Source: Plumapathes pennacea
Lineage: Eukaryota > Cnidaria > Anthozoa > Antipatharia > Myriopathidae
Length of the DNA: 64,000 bases
Direction of reading: 5' to 3'
NCBI GenBank assembly: GCA_964036295.1
Contig: OZ038465.1
Location: forward strand, 22,440,331 to 22,504,330
Position 1 is the stretch's first letter, and the number at the start of each line of letters is the position of its first letter. Below the pieces are notes generated by a model. That model worked only from the letters and a program-made list of their open reading frames with translations, was not told the DNA's origin and made no database searches. Below, in pieces: positions 13,422 through 24,169 of the stretch. A program made the position numbers and the translations under genes.

Positions 13422-14711
13422 AGTGTCATTACGTTTCAGTGTTCCGAACATTTAACGTGTCATGGAAATGTCGGCACCGGACACGCTATGATTCGGACTT
13501 TTTCCCTATCACCGAATATCCGGATGTTGACACGTCTTTGATACTTCGCGTGTTTGGCTCCGGGAATGTCATGATATTGAACGACACGCAAAAATTACCT
13601 GGGAATCAAGCACCGGGCATTACACGACGCTTGGCGTGACTGCTAGAGCACGCTGTTTATATTAGCTGAATTTTGTACGTACTGGGAATCGTGTACGCCA
13701 AGAAATTACGCGACACGCCTCGTATCCCGCCACTGAAATTCCACAGTTCTCAAGTAATGAATGTGACGAATTCTTCTGGCTTTTTGCTTTACCTTGCAGA
13801 ATTTATATTACATTACGGCACTATTTTATTTCTGCAATGCATTCAGTTCTATATCGGCCTCCCTCTGCCATGTGTAGTTCAAAGCGAAACACCATGCAAT
13901 ACGTTCAGGTTAATCAGTTTTATTGCAAACAAGTATATCATAGGTCAATACATTTCTGTGCCGTTTTCCTACGGCTTCCCTCCTGTCAGGCAAGTTGTCA
14001 AGATGCTGTTGCCTCTTCGTCTCATAGTATCTTTAAATAGCACCTGAAAACATAAAGCGGGGCAACAGACATGAGACCTATATAACCCTGTACAAATTCC
14101 AGGTTATAGCGTCAGCTGTACAAATACCGCAAGCCGACGTTTATTTTATAATCATGTACTACACATATTCTATACAAAGACGTTATATTTGAGGAAAGAT
14201 GTTTGTAGAACTTACGCATTACAACGCTTTTTGGATAACTGTCATTTTCTTTTGAGAGCTGCTCGTACAGAAAGCCTAACTCTTTTATTGTGAGTGCTGT
14301 CAATACTAAATAGAAAAGACACACGCTGCATGTATGAACGTCAATAAGAAAAGGATATTATGAAGATAATTTTCAGGACTTTTTCATATACATACCCCTC
14401 GCTTTTCGTCCTCCTGTCGGTTATGCAGCATATGAACTTCATCCTAGTAATAACGGAGCAACCACAGATAAGAAAGCATGCTAAAATGCATTAACACGTG
14501 TCTAAAACTTATCAGAGCTTTTCACACCTCTTGTGAGTTTCCTGTTCTCTAATCTCATTATAATTAATACAAATTCCTGTTCCCTCACTACCTTCATTGT
14601 TCGACGGAGTCAGAGTCACGATAGGAATGATTACCTTCAAAGCTTTAGGAACGGGCCCATAGTGAGAGGATTCCTAATGCTGTAATGTGCGGCCATTGCT
14701 CAGTTCAGTTC

Positions 14712-15029
14712 TTATCTGCTTGATTTGGTCCTTGATCTTCGACATTTCTTTTTGGGACTCCTAGCCTTTCCCGCCATTTTCTGAATGTCGTTGTTCTGTC
14801 TCTTCAATAGGTCTGTCAGAGTCTGAGTTTTCCTTCTGTCCAAAAGTGCCTCTAACTCTTGACGATACGACAACATTTCCTTGAATTATCGGCGTCGTAG
14901 TTTCTCTGTTTGATGCCGAGCACGACCATTTGAAGCGGCAGGTACATTTGCGCGCCTAAATCTCGAAGGCCCAGAAGATCCGTTTTTTCGACTACTGTTC
15001 GATCCGAAAAAGGTGCCAGTGGATACCAT
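14712..15029 (-). pseudogene. Basic, coiled-coil-like coding remnant inside the CACTA-like element
   Basis: The minus-strand frame from the ATG at 15029 runs through a serine- and arginine-rich segment, one in-frame TAA (14886-14888), then a heptad-like stretch (LEALLDRRKTQTLTDLLKRQ) and a lysine- and arginine-rich tail to a stop at 14712. Composition looks coding rather than random. It may be a first exon of an element-borne protein. Family not recognised. Confidence 0.3.
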
Positions 15030-15789
15030 TTGAGCTTACAACGTCTGCAAAGAGGTTTTTTATCGCTAACAAAGAAAAATTACAAGGTCCGACCAAGAGT
15101 TACTGACTCAAAGTCCTACAGAGTCCAAAGGGTCGTATGTTAATTGTTTGACGATTATATGTATTGAAAGGAAAAACTTGACAGCTAAGATTGTCCAATC
15201 CAAGAGCGTCACGTTAATCCCTTAAATCTTGCGCCCGCATTTCGGAGTCTAGCGGTCACACTCAAAACCAGGCTGTAAACGGCCGCGCGGGAAACAGTGG
15301 CAGACGCGGGAACCTGCGACCTCGTGGAGAAGGCGGCGATGGGAAAGCAGAGGTTCAGTCGAGAGAATAAGAAAGATGAAAAGAGGCTAATGCGAAATAA
15401 GAGAAAGAAGAGGAAAAGACACTTTCGTAAGGCAAGAACTGAAGAATTAGAATTGATAGGCATACACAAGCAAACAGACTAAATCGTAACTTACATTAAT
15501 TATAACTCAGTATAAAATATCATTAACTCGTTGAAACTGCAGTGTTGTTATTTTCTCTCCAACGAAAGCTGAATGTTCGTGATTGTTAGTAAGAGACCGG
15601 AGTTACTTAGTCGTCAGGCATTTCCGTGCGTATTGTTTTACCGCCCATTAAACACAATAGATCCTGTGTTAGCACGAATAACGCAAAACCAGGTTATACA
15701 ACCTTGCCAAATAGATTTCTTCTCAGGGGGATTGGTGTTAGTTGTAGGGATTTTTTTTCAAACGTTGCACAAAAGCTCTTTGAATCTTG

Positions 15790-16222
15790 CCATGCCTTAA
15801 TTATTGGGTAAAGTTACTAAATGATTTAGCAAATTCTCTACAGTTCTTACATATCAAAGGCAATGTACAGAGGGACATCAAGGCTGATAACATATTGATT
15901 TCATTCCATAACAATAACTACCATGCAATTTTAATTGATTTTGGGAAATGTATCAGAGAATCACACGCGTCTATTAAGAAGCTCTCACTTTAAAATCAAG
16001 AATTGTACAAGAAACATCACCCGCAAAATTGCTCCTGAAATAGTTAATGGAACGCATCAGCTGCCAGTGACATTTACTCCCTTGGACAGATTTTTAGGTG
16101 TGTTGCTGTTAAGATCAGCTCTGAGCACTTGATGACATTAGCTGAGAAATGCATTAAATCAAGAACCTAAACGAAGGCCTTTGATTGCAGAAATTTGCAG
16201 CAAGCTTCAGGATTTAAATTGA
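15790..16222 (+). pseudogene. Protein kinase catalytic-domain fragment, frameshifted
   Basis: Remnant of a eukaryotic protein kinase lobe. A catalytic-loop match reads QRDIKADNIL, so the HRD-type histidine is replaced. A DFG motif follows (ILIDFGK), then APEIVNGTH of the activation segment, SDIYSLGQIF of subdomain IX, and a C-lobe helix ending EKCIKSR. The pieces lie in different frames with internal stops, so no kinase can be made. It sits inside the CACTA-like element and was probably captured from a host gene; the ATP-binding lobe is absent. Confidence 0.75.
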
Positions 16223-16229
16223 CACAATG

Positions 16230-17260
16230 GCACCCGCATTTTGGCAACTACAAAAATATTAACTTTTACGAAAGGTGTTTAACTATGCACGTGCTTTATG
16301 TTTTCATATGATCAATGCTCTTTCAATCGCCTGCTGGTCACGACTTCATTTCCTCCAGTTTTTTCTTATTTATTTTGTGGATTTCAGATTTATTTAGTGA
16401 TAAATGAGAGGAAAGCTCTTGTGTTGTCAAGATGTCCCATCTTTGGGCAACAGACTGTCAAGATGTCTCATCTTTAGGCAGTTAGTGGAATTCTCATTTA
16501 TCAATAAGCATATTAACATATGACGAGTTAAAAATGCGTTGTGATGCTGCAGTACTGTGAGAGGAAAGCTTTCTTCGGTCAGTTAGTGAAATCCTCATTC
16601 ACATGTAGCAATCCAGCTAATCCTTGGTCGCATAAAATACATCTTCAATTTGAAATTAAAAAATATACTTCAAAATATTTTGGATGCACCGAGCAGCTTC
16701 ATGAAGCACTAGCATAGTTAACTGTCCAAAACTAAAACAAATAATTATTTAGATTTATTATAGTTGATCTTGTAATATCCAGAATCAGTTATGGTGAACA
16801 TGTAGCACCAAAATTACAGATATACCACATGTGGGAGGCCTTTGTCTCTCACATCTGTTTGCCTGTGGCTTCATGATTCGTTCATGATCGTTTTCCCTCT
16901 CCTTGTCTTTCCGTTCGTAGCCTTCTCCCCCGTGGGAGTTGCAACTAAATGACATTCAAGGAAATATTAGGATGTATTCAAATTTTGTATACATAAATAA
17001 TTGCGCTCGCCTTGATCTCCCGTGCTGCCATGCGGCGCAAAACTGCAATTATCGCAATGGCGTCAGGAGAGTCTTTAGACTTCTACTTTACTGTTTCTAT
17101 CAAGTGTCAGTTTAATCCAACTGAAAACAATCAGGAAACATGGAAATAACTAAATTTACCACTTGATACACGACTAAATCGGTCTCAAAAAATATTTAAA
17201 CAGCCCCCTGACTTTGCCTAAACATTGAAAATTTCAAACTCAAGTTTACATTCTCCTTGG
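16230..17260. other. Interior of the CACTA-like element, no gene seen
   Basis: AT-rich, with a short tandem repeat of tgtcaagatgtc-type units near 16420-16480 and no supported coding frame. Confidence 0.4.
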
Positions 17261-17689
17261 CGTGAAGATTTACTGACATAAAGACGGACGTGCTTGTCAC
17301 AAAGTACTCGTCGTACGACACCAGATAACACGCCGGACACTTCGTGTAACAAAGTGGCATGAATCAGGCTCTTTGTGACACGCCACATGCGTAGACACCT
17401 CGCGTTCCCATTCCAAACACGCTAAGTAACTCGAGTATCAGGTTGCTCGACATGGGACTACACGCAACGTGCGAGTGTTGGGATACGTGACACTAACAGA
17501 CACTCCGTGTAGGGATGTGTCGTGAACTGGATTCTAAGTGACACTCCACGTGATAAGACACGCGGCATTCTCGTCCTTGACGCGCAGCGTGCAAACATAA
17601 TATCAATGACATGGATATTCCCGTGTACGCCGCTTTTGACACAGTGAGTTCATTCCTGTTGCCATGAAATCGACGCTCTTGCTGTCATA

Positions 17690-19720
17690 TTATGTGCTGG
17701 CTGTTTGTCTCTGTCGGAAACACGCAGACACGGCTCTCTTTTTAATCGAGTCAGCAGTTCTCCCCTGTTGAAAAATCAACTCCGGGTCCTCTAGAATGCA
17801 TTTCCATCTTCCGAACCCATGCTTTACGAGACCCTTCTTCAGGTATTTGTCTTCATAACTAGTGAAACGCAAACTTCTCTTGCGGTGACAAGTCGAGTCG
17901 GCTTGTGACAAGTTTGTTGGTCTTTTGTGATCAGTGTCAATTTTGTTATTACCAGTGCGGTCATTATTATTGTGGTCAATATTATTACCATGGTCACCAT
18001 TATCATTGTGGTCATTATTATTACCGTGATCACCATTGTCATTATGGTCATTATTATTACCGTGGTCACCATTGTCATTATGGTCATTATTGTTATCATG
18101 GTCATCATTATCATTATGGTCATTAGTCTCATTATTGTTATTACCTTTGTTGCTACTGTCATTATCGCGATCACCACTGTCGTTATCATCCACTTCGTCA
18201 TCACCACGGCCATCATCATCATCGTCGTCGTCAACACTGTCAGTGCTACTTGCTGGGTGATCACTATCACTGTCACTGGCCCTGCTCTCATGATTGCCCA
18301 CGTCGTTGTGCAAGTCCAAACACTTTTGCACCTCTCGCCCTGCTCTACATACCTCCTCCCCTCGCAGTTTTTGCATGCACGCTTGGGCTCTCGTAGCTAC
18401 GTCTCTCGACCTTCGCTTCTGATAGTGTAGTTTTGCGACATGAGAGCTGTGCTTTTGGTCTTCGCTGATCGCCTGTTGTTCGTTTGCGTCCAATCGACTG
18501 GCACTTTCCGTCTCGATGATTTGCCTGTAACGAGTCGGGTGAATATGCTTGCCTATAGCTTCAAACACTTGCTTTGACAACAGGTCGCAAAGCTTGCTGT
18601 ACTGCGTACCGTTGCGCGTCACCAAAAGATAATCGCACTTGGGTTTCAGCATTGGTCTCCCGTGTTGTTGGTACTGTTCGATCAACTCTAGATCGGCTGG
18701 CTCCAAGAGGAGAGAGTCGAACGAATATGTTTGTGCGGTCTTAAACATCTTCTGGTCTATGAAACCTCCATTATTTCTAGCCTTCTCTAGCATCTCGAGA
18801 GTCAAGTGCTGGTAAGTCATCGGACGAGAACCCTTCACTTTCACAAATAGGTACGTGGCCAAGAAGCGTGTCGCAAATGAAAGGTCGGTCGGAGAGACGC
18901 TCCTCGGTTCAGTTTTACAACGGTCCAGTACTGAAGTCAGTCGTGGCAGATGATAGGGTATTACCTTTGCCAGGTCTTCCAGTGATGCCCAGCAGCCCTT
19001 GGCTTCCAGATTCTCGATGTCAAGATCCCTAGCCCACTTGATTTTCCTCTTTTTGGCGATAGTCTTTCGCGCCCGCTTTATGTACACTTCGGTCATGGCA
19101 AAACTGCTGATGACGTTCGTTGACAGACCACTGACCTTCCGGTAATCCATAAGTTCGGACATGGCTTTGAGATACGTCAGTTGTGCGGAGTAGCCTATCT
19201 TTAGCTCGTCCTGCATGGCGTCGACGAATCTACACACGAGAGCAGGAGAACCAAGGCAAAAGTCGATGGTCTCTGCCGTCAATTCGTCGTCGTCATCTGC
19301 ACAGCAAAATCTCAGATATCGCAAAACTCTGTTTGCAGTTTGTTGTGCGTGCTTTAGGGGCTTTCCTCCACCAGTCCTACCACAAAGCCACTTCACAAAA
19401 TGTTCCCCTGCGATTGTAGAACAGAAATTTGATGGTGAATAGAACTCTTGCAGGCCAGTCGAGGACTCTGTTTGAAGTTCAGCACACTGCGTTCTTTTCC
19501 TCAACAATTTTGAGGGTTTCGTATCAAAGTAACTGTACCAGGAATGTCTGCTGCGTACATGTTTTCTGCAACCTCTGCGCGATAAAAATCCGTCGTGATC
19601 ACAGTGTGGCACAGGGCACTGGAACACACCATCTTCGTCTTCTTCCAAGTGGAGTCTCCGTTTGCAGTCTCTTGCGCCTTCTACATTAGCCCAGTTGATT
19701 TTTCTCTTCACTTTAGACAT
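17690..19720 (-). CDS. Tyrosine recombinase with C2H2 finger and C-terminal Myb domain
   Basis: Uninterrupted 676-residue protein predicted to cut and rejoin DNA as a site-specific tyrosine recombinase in the nucleus. The start is the ATG at 19720. A C2H2 finger spans residues 36-60 (C-x4-C-x13-H-x4-H). A helical core-binding-like region follows (about 100-250). The catalytic set is in order: Arg300 (KGSRPMTYQHL), HPTR at 395-398, His425 and the nucleophile Tyr434 (HSSHVAKLHY). The spacing matches the family: 27 residues from Arg to His and 9 from His to Tyr. Residues 490-590 are acidic and contain a 12-residue Asp/Asn/His repeat coded by a 36-bp minisatellite. Residues 618-668 form a single Myb/SANT domain. 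It converges on the SF3 helicase gene. Crypton elements also encode such enzymes, but with a different DNA-binding tail. No break is visible, so it may be active. Confidence 0.85.
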   Translation of the reverse strand: MSKVKRKINWANVEGARDCKRRLHLEEDEDGVFQCPVPHCDHDGFLSRRGCRKHVRSRHSWYSYFDTKPSKLLRKRTQCAELQTESSTGLQEFYSPSNFCSTIAGEHFVKWLCGRTGGGKPLKHAQQTANRVLRYLRFCCADDDDELTAETIDFCLGSPALVCRFVDAMQDELKIGYSAQLTYLKAMSELMDYRKVSGLSTNVISSFAMTEVYIKRARKTIAKKRKIKWARDLDIENLEAKGCWASLEDLAKVIPYHLPRLTSVLDRCKTEPRSVSPTDLSFATRFLATYLFVKVKGSRPMTYQHLTLEMLEKARNNGGFIDQKMFKTAQTYSFDSLLLEPADLELIEQYQQHGRPMLKPKCDYLLVTRNGTQYSKLCDLLSKQVFEAIGKHIHPTRYRQIIETESASRLDANEQQAISEDQKHSSHVAKLHYQKRRSRDVATRAQACMQKLRGEEVCRAGREVQKCLDLHNDVGNHESRASDSDSDHPASSTDSVDDDDDDDGRGDDEVDDNDSGDRDNDSSNKGNNNNETNDHNDNDDHDNNNDHNDNGDHGNNNDHNDNGDHGNNNDHNDNGDHGNNIDHNNNDRTGNNKIDTDHKRPTNLSQADSTCHRKRSLRFTSYEDKYLKKGLVKHGFGRWKCILEDPELIFQQGRTADSIKKRAVSACFRQRQTAST
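17950..18140 (-). repeat. 36-bp coding minisatellite in the recombinase gene
   Basis: About three and a half in-frame copies encode NDHNDNGDHGNN-type units in the linker between the catalytic and Myb domains. Confidence 0.8.
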
Positions 19721-19810
19721 CACTCTTGCAGACCAACTTGGAACATAATGATCCTAATGCTGCTTCACTCCGTTAAATAGCTACTAGCACATAATCATTT
19801 CATTTATAAC

Positions 19811-20075
19811 CTGACCAATAAACAACCTCAGTGTCGAACAAGTCTGAACAAGCAAGCAAAACCTTTGTGTCAAAGAGTCCCAGACGGCCGGACACGAGTG
19901 ATCTTGCCTTATTCTTGCCCGAACAAGAACCTACACTGCCTCGCACACTATTGATTCAACTATAAACTGACCAATAAAGAACGTCAGTGTCGAACAAGTC
20001 TGAACAAGTGAGCAAAACCTTTGTGTTAAAGAATCCCAGGTGACCAGGCACGAGTGATCTTGTCTGGACAAGAAA
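19811..20075. repeat. 156-bp tandem duplication upstream of the recombinase gene
   Basis: Units start at 19811 and 19967 (both ctgaccaataaa) and share gtgtcgaacaagtctgaac and cacgagtgatcttg. They lie 90-350 bp upstream of the recombinase start and could hold its promoter or a recombinase-binding site; nothing in the sequence decides this. Confidence 0.7.
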
Positions 20076-20079
20076 GTTT

Positions 20080-20560
20080 CAAAACTTCATACACTGTCTG
20101 AAACCGCGCAGAATAGCATTCATCAATCGGATGTTCAATAAAGTTGGCTTTCTCTGAGTTTTTGCAACTGAGGGATTTCACGAAGGACCGACCACACGTT
20201 GACTATGTGGCCATAAATAATTGGCGCATAGGCAACCATATCCGCTATATCCGTCTTATCCATCTTAACCGCTATGTAGCCTAAGAAAGTGAAGCGAAGT
20301 AGTGACCAGCTCTTAATTGATAAAGCAATGAAACTCTAAGAGGCTGTAATCACTGCTCTAATTCACTTTCACTGACTATTTATACTTTAGACACACAGCT
20401 TCAGTGAAAGTAAGTTTAAACGTTCTGAATCTCTGCCTAATAAAGTATCTATCTGCAAGTGTAAAGCAATAGTTTTATTGTGCGAGCAACAAGAACTACC
20501 CAGACTTACCGAAGTTCTATCCGAGACACATCAGAGACGATGGACCGATTAGTTCCGAAA
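20080..20560. other. No gene recognised
   Basis: Non-coding. Near 20240-20275 a short run (atatccgct...tccgtcttatccatc) resembles the unit of the 8.1-9.6 kb foldback arms. Confidence 0.4.
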
Positions 20561-20565
20561 CTCTT

Positions 20566-20905
20566 TGCCGGACTGTTTCGGGCCTCGAATCGGAACACAC
20601 AATCGGAACAAATCGTTCGTGGATCGTAATGTTCCGCAACATTAAAAATCATCGGGACCGTTTCGGTCCTCGGATCGGAACACCCAAATCGGAACAAATC
20701 GTTCGTGGATCGCAATGTTCCGAAACATGAAAAATCATCGGGACCGTTTCGGTCCTCGGATCGGAACATGAAAATCGGAACAAATCGTTTGTGGATCGCA
20801 ATGTTCCGAATAATGGAAAATCATCGGGACCGTTTCGGTCCTCGGATCGGAACACATAATCGGAACAAATCGGACACGGATCGGGACACATTAGTCCTAT
20901 GTGTT
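20566..20905. repeat. 86-bp satellite-like tandem repeat, four copies
   Basis: Units recur at 20651, 20737 and 20823, with a more diverged first unit near 20566. Each contains the palindrome GGACCGTTTCGGTCC and several cggaac/gttccg words. It precedes the DDE-type pseudogene. Confidence 0.85.
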
Positions 20906-21134
20906 CCGAAATATGAAAACTGGTCAGGATCACTGTGTTCCTCTTTGAAAAGGACCACAGTGTTCCCGATGCTTCATTGCAATCGGTCCAAATCGGACAG
21001 TATTTGTTCCGATAATAAAGAAAATTGTCGGAAACGTAACAAGAGAATATAGAGAAAGAAAAAAGCAAATAGATAGGAAAGGATATGAAGAAAATGAAAG
21101 AGAGCGGAAGCGGCGTGCATACATTCCAACGTCC

Positions 21135-22247
21135 TTGTTAGACGTAAAGGTGCAGGCACGTCTTCCGAATTTGCATGCAATAGTCCAGATGGACTTTGTC
21201 GAAAACTACACCTGCCAGTCCAACGGGGAGGTACAGCCGGCCTACTGGAATGCGTCAATGATAACGCTTCATCCATGCGTTGCCTACTTAAAGTCCACTG
21301 AGGGTGAGTTAAACCACTGTAGCAGAGCTTTTGTCTCAGATGAGCTTGGTCACAACTCTGCTACCGTATTTGCGATTATCAAGAGGCTGATGTCTGAAAT
21401 GAAGGAAACATCGCCAGGCCTTCAGCACGTACACTACTACACCGACAGCCCAACCTCCCAGTACCGCAACAAAGCAATGTTTCACATCGTTAGCCAGCTT
21501 GAAAAGCTTTTTGGTGTCACTGCATCCTGGAACTTCTTCGAAGCAGGTCATGGTAAAGGTCATTGTGATGGCGTTGGAGGGTCGGTGAAGCGCATGGCCG
21601 ACGAGGCTGTGCGATAACATAAGGCAGTCATTCAAGATGCTGCCGACTTCTTTGCATGGGCAAAATCTGGGCACATGGCAAAAAGTTCAGTTTCGTTCTA
21701 CTTTGTCCCAAAGCAAAACTGCCAGGCTGCCAACCAAGAAATACAGCGTTTCAGGAAAATCAAACCTGCTCCTGGGACACTGAAGCTTCACGCAGTTGCG
21801 GGAGATCCACAAGAGCCGGGAAAAATTATTGCAAGAGAAACCTCGTGTCATTGCGAACAGTGCTTTAACGGTGAATCATTTAACCGCGATTAACCATGCA
21901 AGTGGTCAACGCATATTCTGAAGGATCCCCAAATCCCAGGTGTGATTATACCAGCGACAGGTGACTGGATTGCCGCAGTTTACGACGATAAGTGTTACGT
22001 GGGCGAAGTCCTTGAAGTTGACAAAACTGACGGCGACGCCAACGTATCTTTTATGCATCCTTCTTCAAAAAATGTAGCCATGTTGAAGAAACCGAACCAA
22101 CCAGACGAGTTGTGGGTCATGTTTGGTTCGATACTTGCCATATTTGAGCCTCCATACCCCCACGGAAAAACGCACAGGCAGTTCAAGTTAAACAGTGATA
22201 TTGTGGACAACAATGAACAACTCTACACAAAATGGCTGGACCAGTAG
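21135..22247 (+). pseudogene. DDE-type transposase-like protein, C-terminal half, two stops
   Basis: One frame runs through 21135-22247 with only two in-frame TAA codons (21615-21617 and 21891-21893). It has an RNase H-like arrangement of acidic residues: QMDFVENYTC, YYTDSPTSQYRN and FFEAGHGKGHCDG. A lysine-rich linker follows, then a CHCEQC motif. After the second stop comes an SH3/Tudor-like tail (GDWIAAVYDDKCYVGEVL). This family is widespread in cnidarians in my recollection, and I take it to be a transposase, although the superfamily is not certain. The N-terminal DNA-binding part is not found upstream. Two nonsense mutations and no other visible damage suggest fairly recent decay. Confidence 0.7.
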
Positions 22248-22249
22248 GC

Positions 22250-23270
22250 AAATGTAGAGGACATGCACTACCTACAAATATTTTGAATGACTTCAATAAC
22301 CTCCGTCACAAAGATCGTTATCACAAAACAAATGATTAATTCGTTATTTGTGAGGTATAAACAGGATAATCATTTTACAAATATAAGATCACTCACACAG
22401 TAACGCTTTTAAGCACGCATACCTTTTGTAGGTCTGAAACAACCAACTGCTTACAAAATTTCATAATCTATTAACCATGGCTCCCTTATAGCAACATGAT
22501 TATTTCAGTTTACAATCAAAAGAGTTAGTACTTTTGCAACTTAGGTAGGTGAAAACACATGTACTTTACTCAGTGACCAATAAAACAGTCATTAATGTCA
22601 AACTTTTGAGTAAAGTCTTCAGTCTATTTTAAGGGAATTCGTGTAACTTCCGTTACCAAAACCATTACCTGAGAGATCCTCGATATCTCTTGAAGCAAAT
22701 TTTTGAAATCTTCTAGGGCTTTCTGAAAGCGTAAACAGTACCTCAAAGATTTTAAAACGCTATGAAATAATTTTTTTGCCACCCATATCGAAAAGGGAAC
22801 AGAAATCAAAGGCATTACATCGTGTTTTCTACTCAAAATTGTAAATTTGCTGAATGTCTCAAGTACCCATTACGACCAAAATATTGAAGTAAATACCCAG
22901 TTTTTTGTTTCGTAGCATCAATTATATATTGTTTTTGCTATAAAAGAAGACACATCGATGTTCCCTTTAACGTTACTGTGAAATGTGCGTAATTTAGCAA
23001 GTACTCTTTAAAAAATATGTGTATATTTTTAGTCCCACCTATATGTAATGAAATAACGATATTTTCTCGAATATAAAAGATTACATGAAAATTTTTCGTA
23101 CATTTCATCCAAATTTCATCTGGAATACCTAAGCTGCATGGCAGAAACTTCAAACATGAAATTGGTGCGACTTCATTTTGGTCGATTTCGCAATTCCTAC
23201 TTGTGTACTTTAAGCGAGAATGAGTGATTTTTGATTTGATGACTGCAGTCGATTTTCATTTTCCAAATTT
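22250..23270. other. No gene recognised
   Basis: AT-rich spacer. Short ORFs on the minus strand lack motifs. Confidence 0.45.
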
Positions 23271-23273
23271 TGG

Positions 23274-23332
23274 TTACAAAGCGTGCAAGGCAGTTTGGCC
23301 TAATTAGACCAAACTGCCTTGCGCGCTTTGTA
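23274..23332. repeat. Near-perfect 58-bp palindrome
   Basis: acaaagcgtgcaaggcag and its near-exact inverse form a hairpin with arms of about 25 bp and almost no loop. It could be a tiny snapback MITE. Confidence 0.75.
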
Positions 23333-23585
23333 AACAAAATGCTTTGCGCCCGTTTGAATCATAAATCACAGTACCTGCTGGACGGCTTTCTTTTCCACGT
23401 GGGAGTAATCTGTGCTTTTTATCCTGACCATACTACGTTTTAGTTTAGATTTTGGATTTGGTCCGTCGGTTTCATTGCTGTGTACACAATTTACAGGATT
23501 ACAAGCTGTAAGCTTTATCAAGGAGTTCATACGATCGCTCAGATTGGAGCGGAGATGTCGGGCTGAAGTGCGCAACTCAAGTTGC

Positions 23586-23648
23586 AGGTACTGGAGCGAC
23601 GCTAGGTCCCGGAAGGACTTATGCGCGAATCCCATCAGATGGTATTCG
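23586..23648 (-). pseudogene. Degenerate leucine-rich-repeat exon
   Basis: The minus frame reads KSFRDLASLQYL, the second half of a leucine-rich repeat, after an AG acceptor. It is 63 nt, three codons shorter than its relatives, and is followed by GCAACT in place of a GT donor. It lies beside the duplicated segment that holds the 24098-24169 exon. Confidence 0.4.
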
Positions 23649-24097
23649 CTTCTTTTTTTCTTACTTTTTTGCTTTTGCTATTACATTTTTAAATGCAATT
23701 GACGTATACAGCCTCGTCTTTCAAAGTATTTCATTATTGATTATCTGATGTAGAAGTATCCATTGCTTGCAGGGTTGCAGTGCTTAGACTATTACATTAC
23801 CTGTTTATCAAGTTGTTTACTACAATTGTACCTTTACTTTTAAGAATTAATACAATACCAGCTTTTGCTACACTACGTTTGGAAATCAAAGACTAACTTT
23901 TATTCCTTTGTGATTGGACTTTTAATTAAAATTACCACTTTTCTATTTTATAAAATCTTAAATATTTCGGAGAGTGCAGCGCCATTTAAAACTAGTGTTT
24001 AGGAAAGTTGACGATTGAAGGTGATAACCAGCATTCTATTTTATAAAATCTTCCGTATTAAATAGGTTTTGTGTAGCTCTCGCCCTTTGCTACTTGC

Positions 24098-24169
24098 AAT
24101 ATTTGAAGGCTTCCCAGATTTGTAAACGTTTCTTTGTTCAACGCCTCGAGTTGCTTATTATGCAAGTAC
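24098..24169 (-). pseudogene. Leucine-rich-repeat exon, decayed splice sites
   Basis: A 72-nt block coding one 24-residue repeat (YLHNKQLEALNKETFTNL...). Compared with the 31293-31364 copy, the acceptor CAG has become CAA and the donor is GCAAGT. No stop occurs inside the block. Probably non-functional. Confidence 0.6.

Larger units (their letters stand above)
13350..17646. mobile_element. CACTA-like DNA element with 3-bp target duplication
   Basis: The left end reads CACTGTGTCAAAAG at 13350; the right end is its complement at 17646. The terminal inverted repeats match at 24 of 26 bases. AGT is duplicated on both sides (13347-13349 and 17647-17649). Each end, about 13350-13730 and 17260-17646, holds many copies of GACACG/CGTGTC, the subterminal array expected for CACTA/EnSpm elements. 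The element is 4.3 kb. I see no intact transposase. It carries a decayed kinase-like fragment and a basic coiled-coil-like remnant. It inserted only 41 bp past the recombinase stop codon, separating that gene from its original 3' region. Confidence 0.8.

Noticed and set aside
13300..17700. The two GACACG arrays as recombination sites of the recombinase
   Set aside because: They are the subterminal arrays of a separate element with CACTG ends and an AGT duplication.
17839..18430. 150- and 167-codon ORFs overlapping the recombinase gene
   Set aside because: Low-complexity shadows of the Asp/Asn/His minisatellite in other frames.
21615..21893. Two in-frame TAA codons read as Gln (reassigned code)
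   Set aside because: The helicase, recombinase and transposase genes here all end at TAA in the expected place; simple pseudogenisation explains it.
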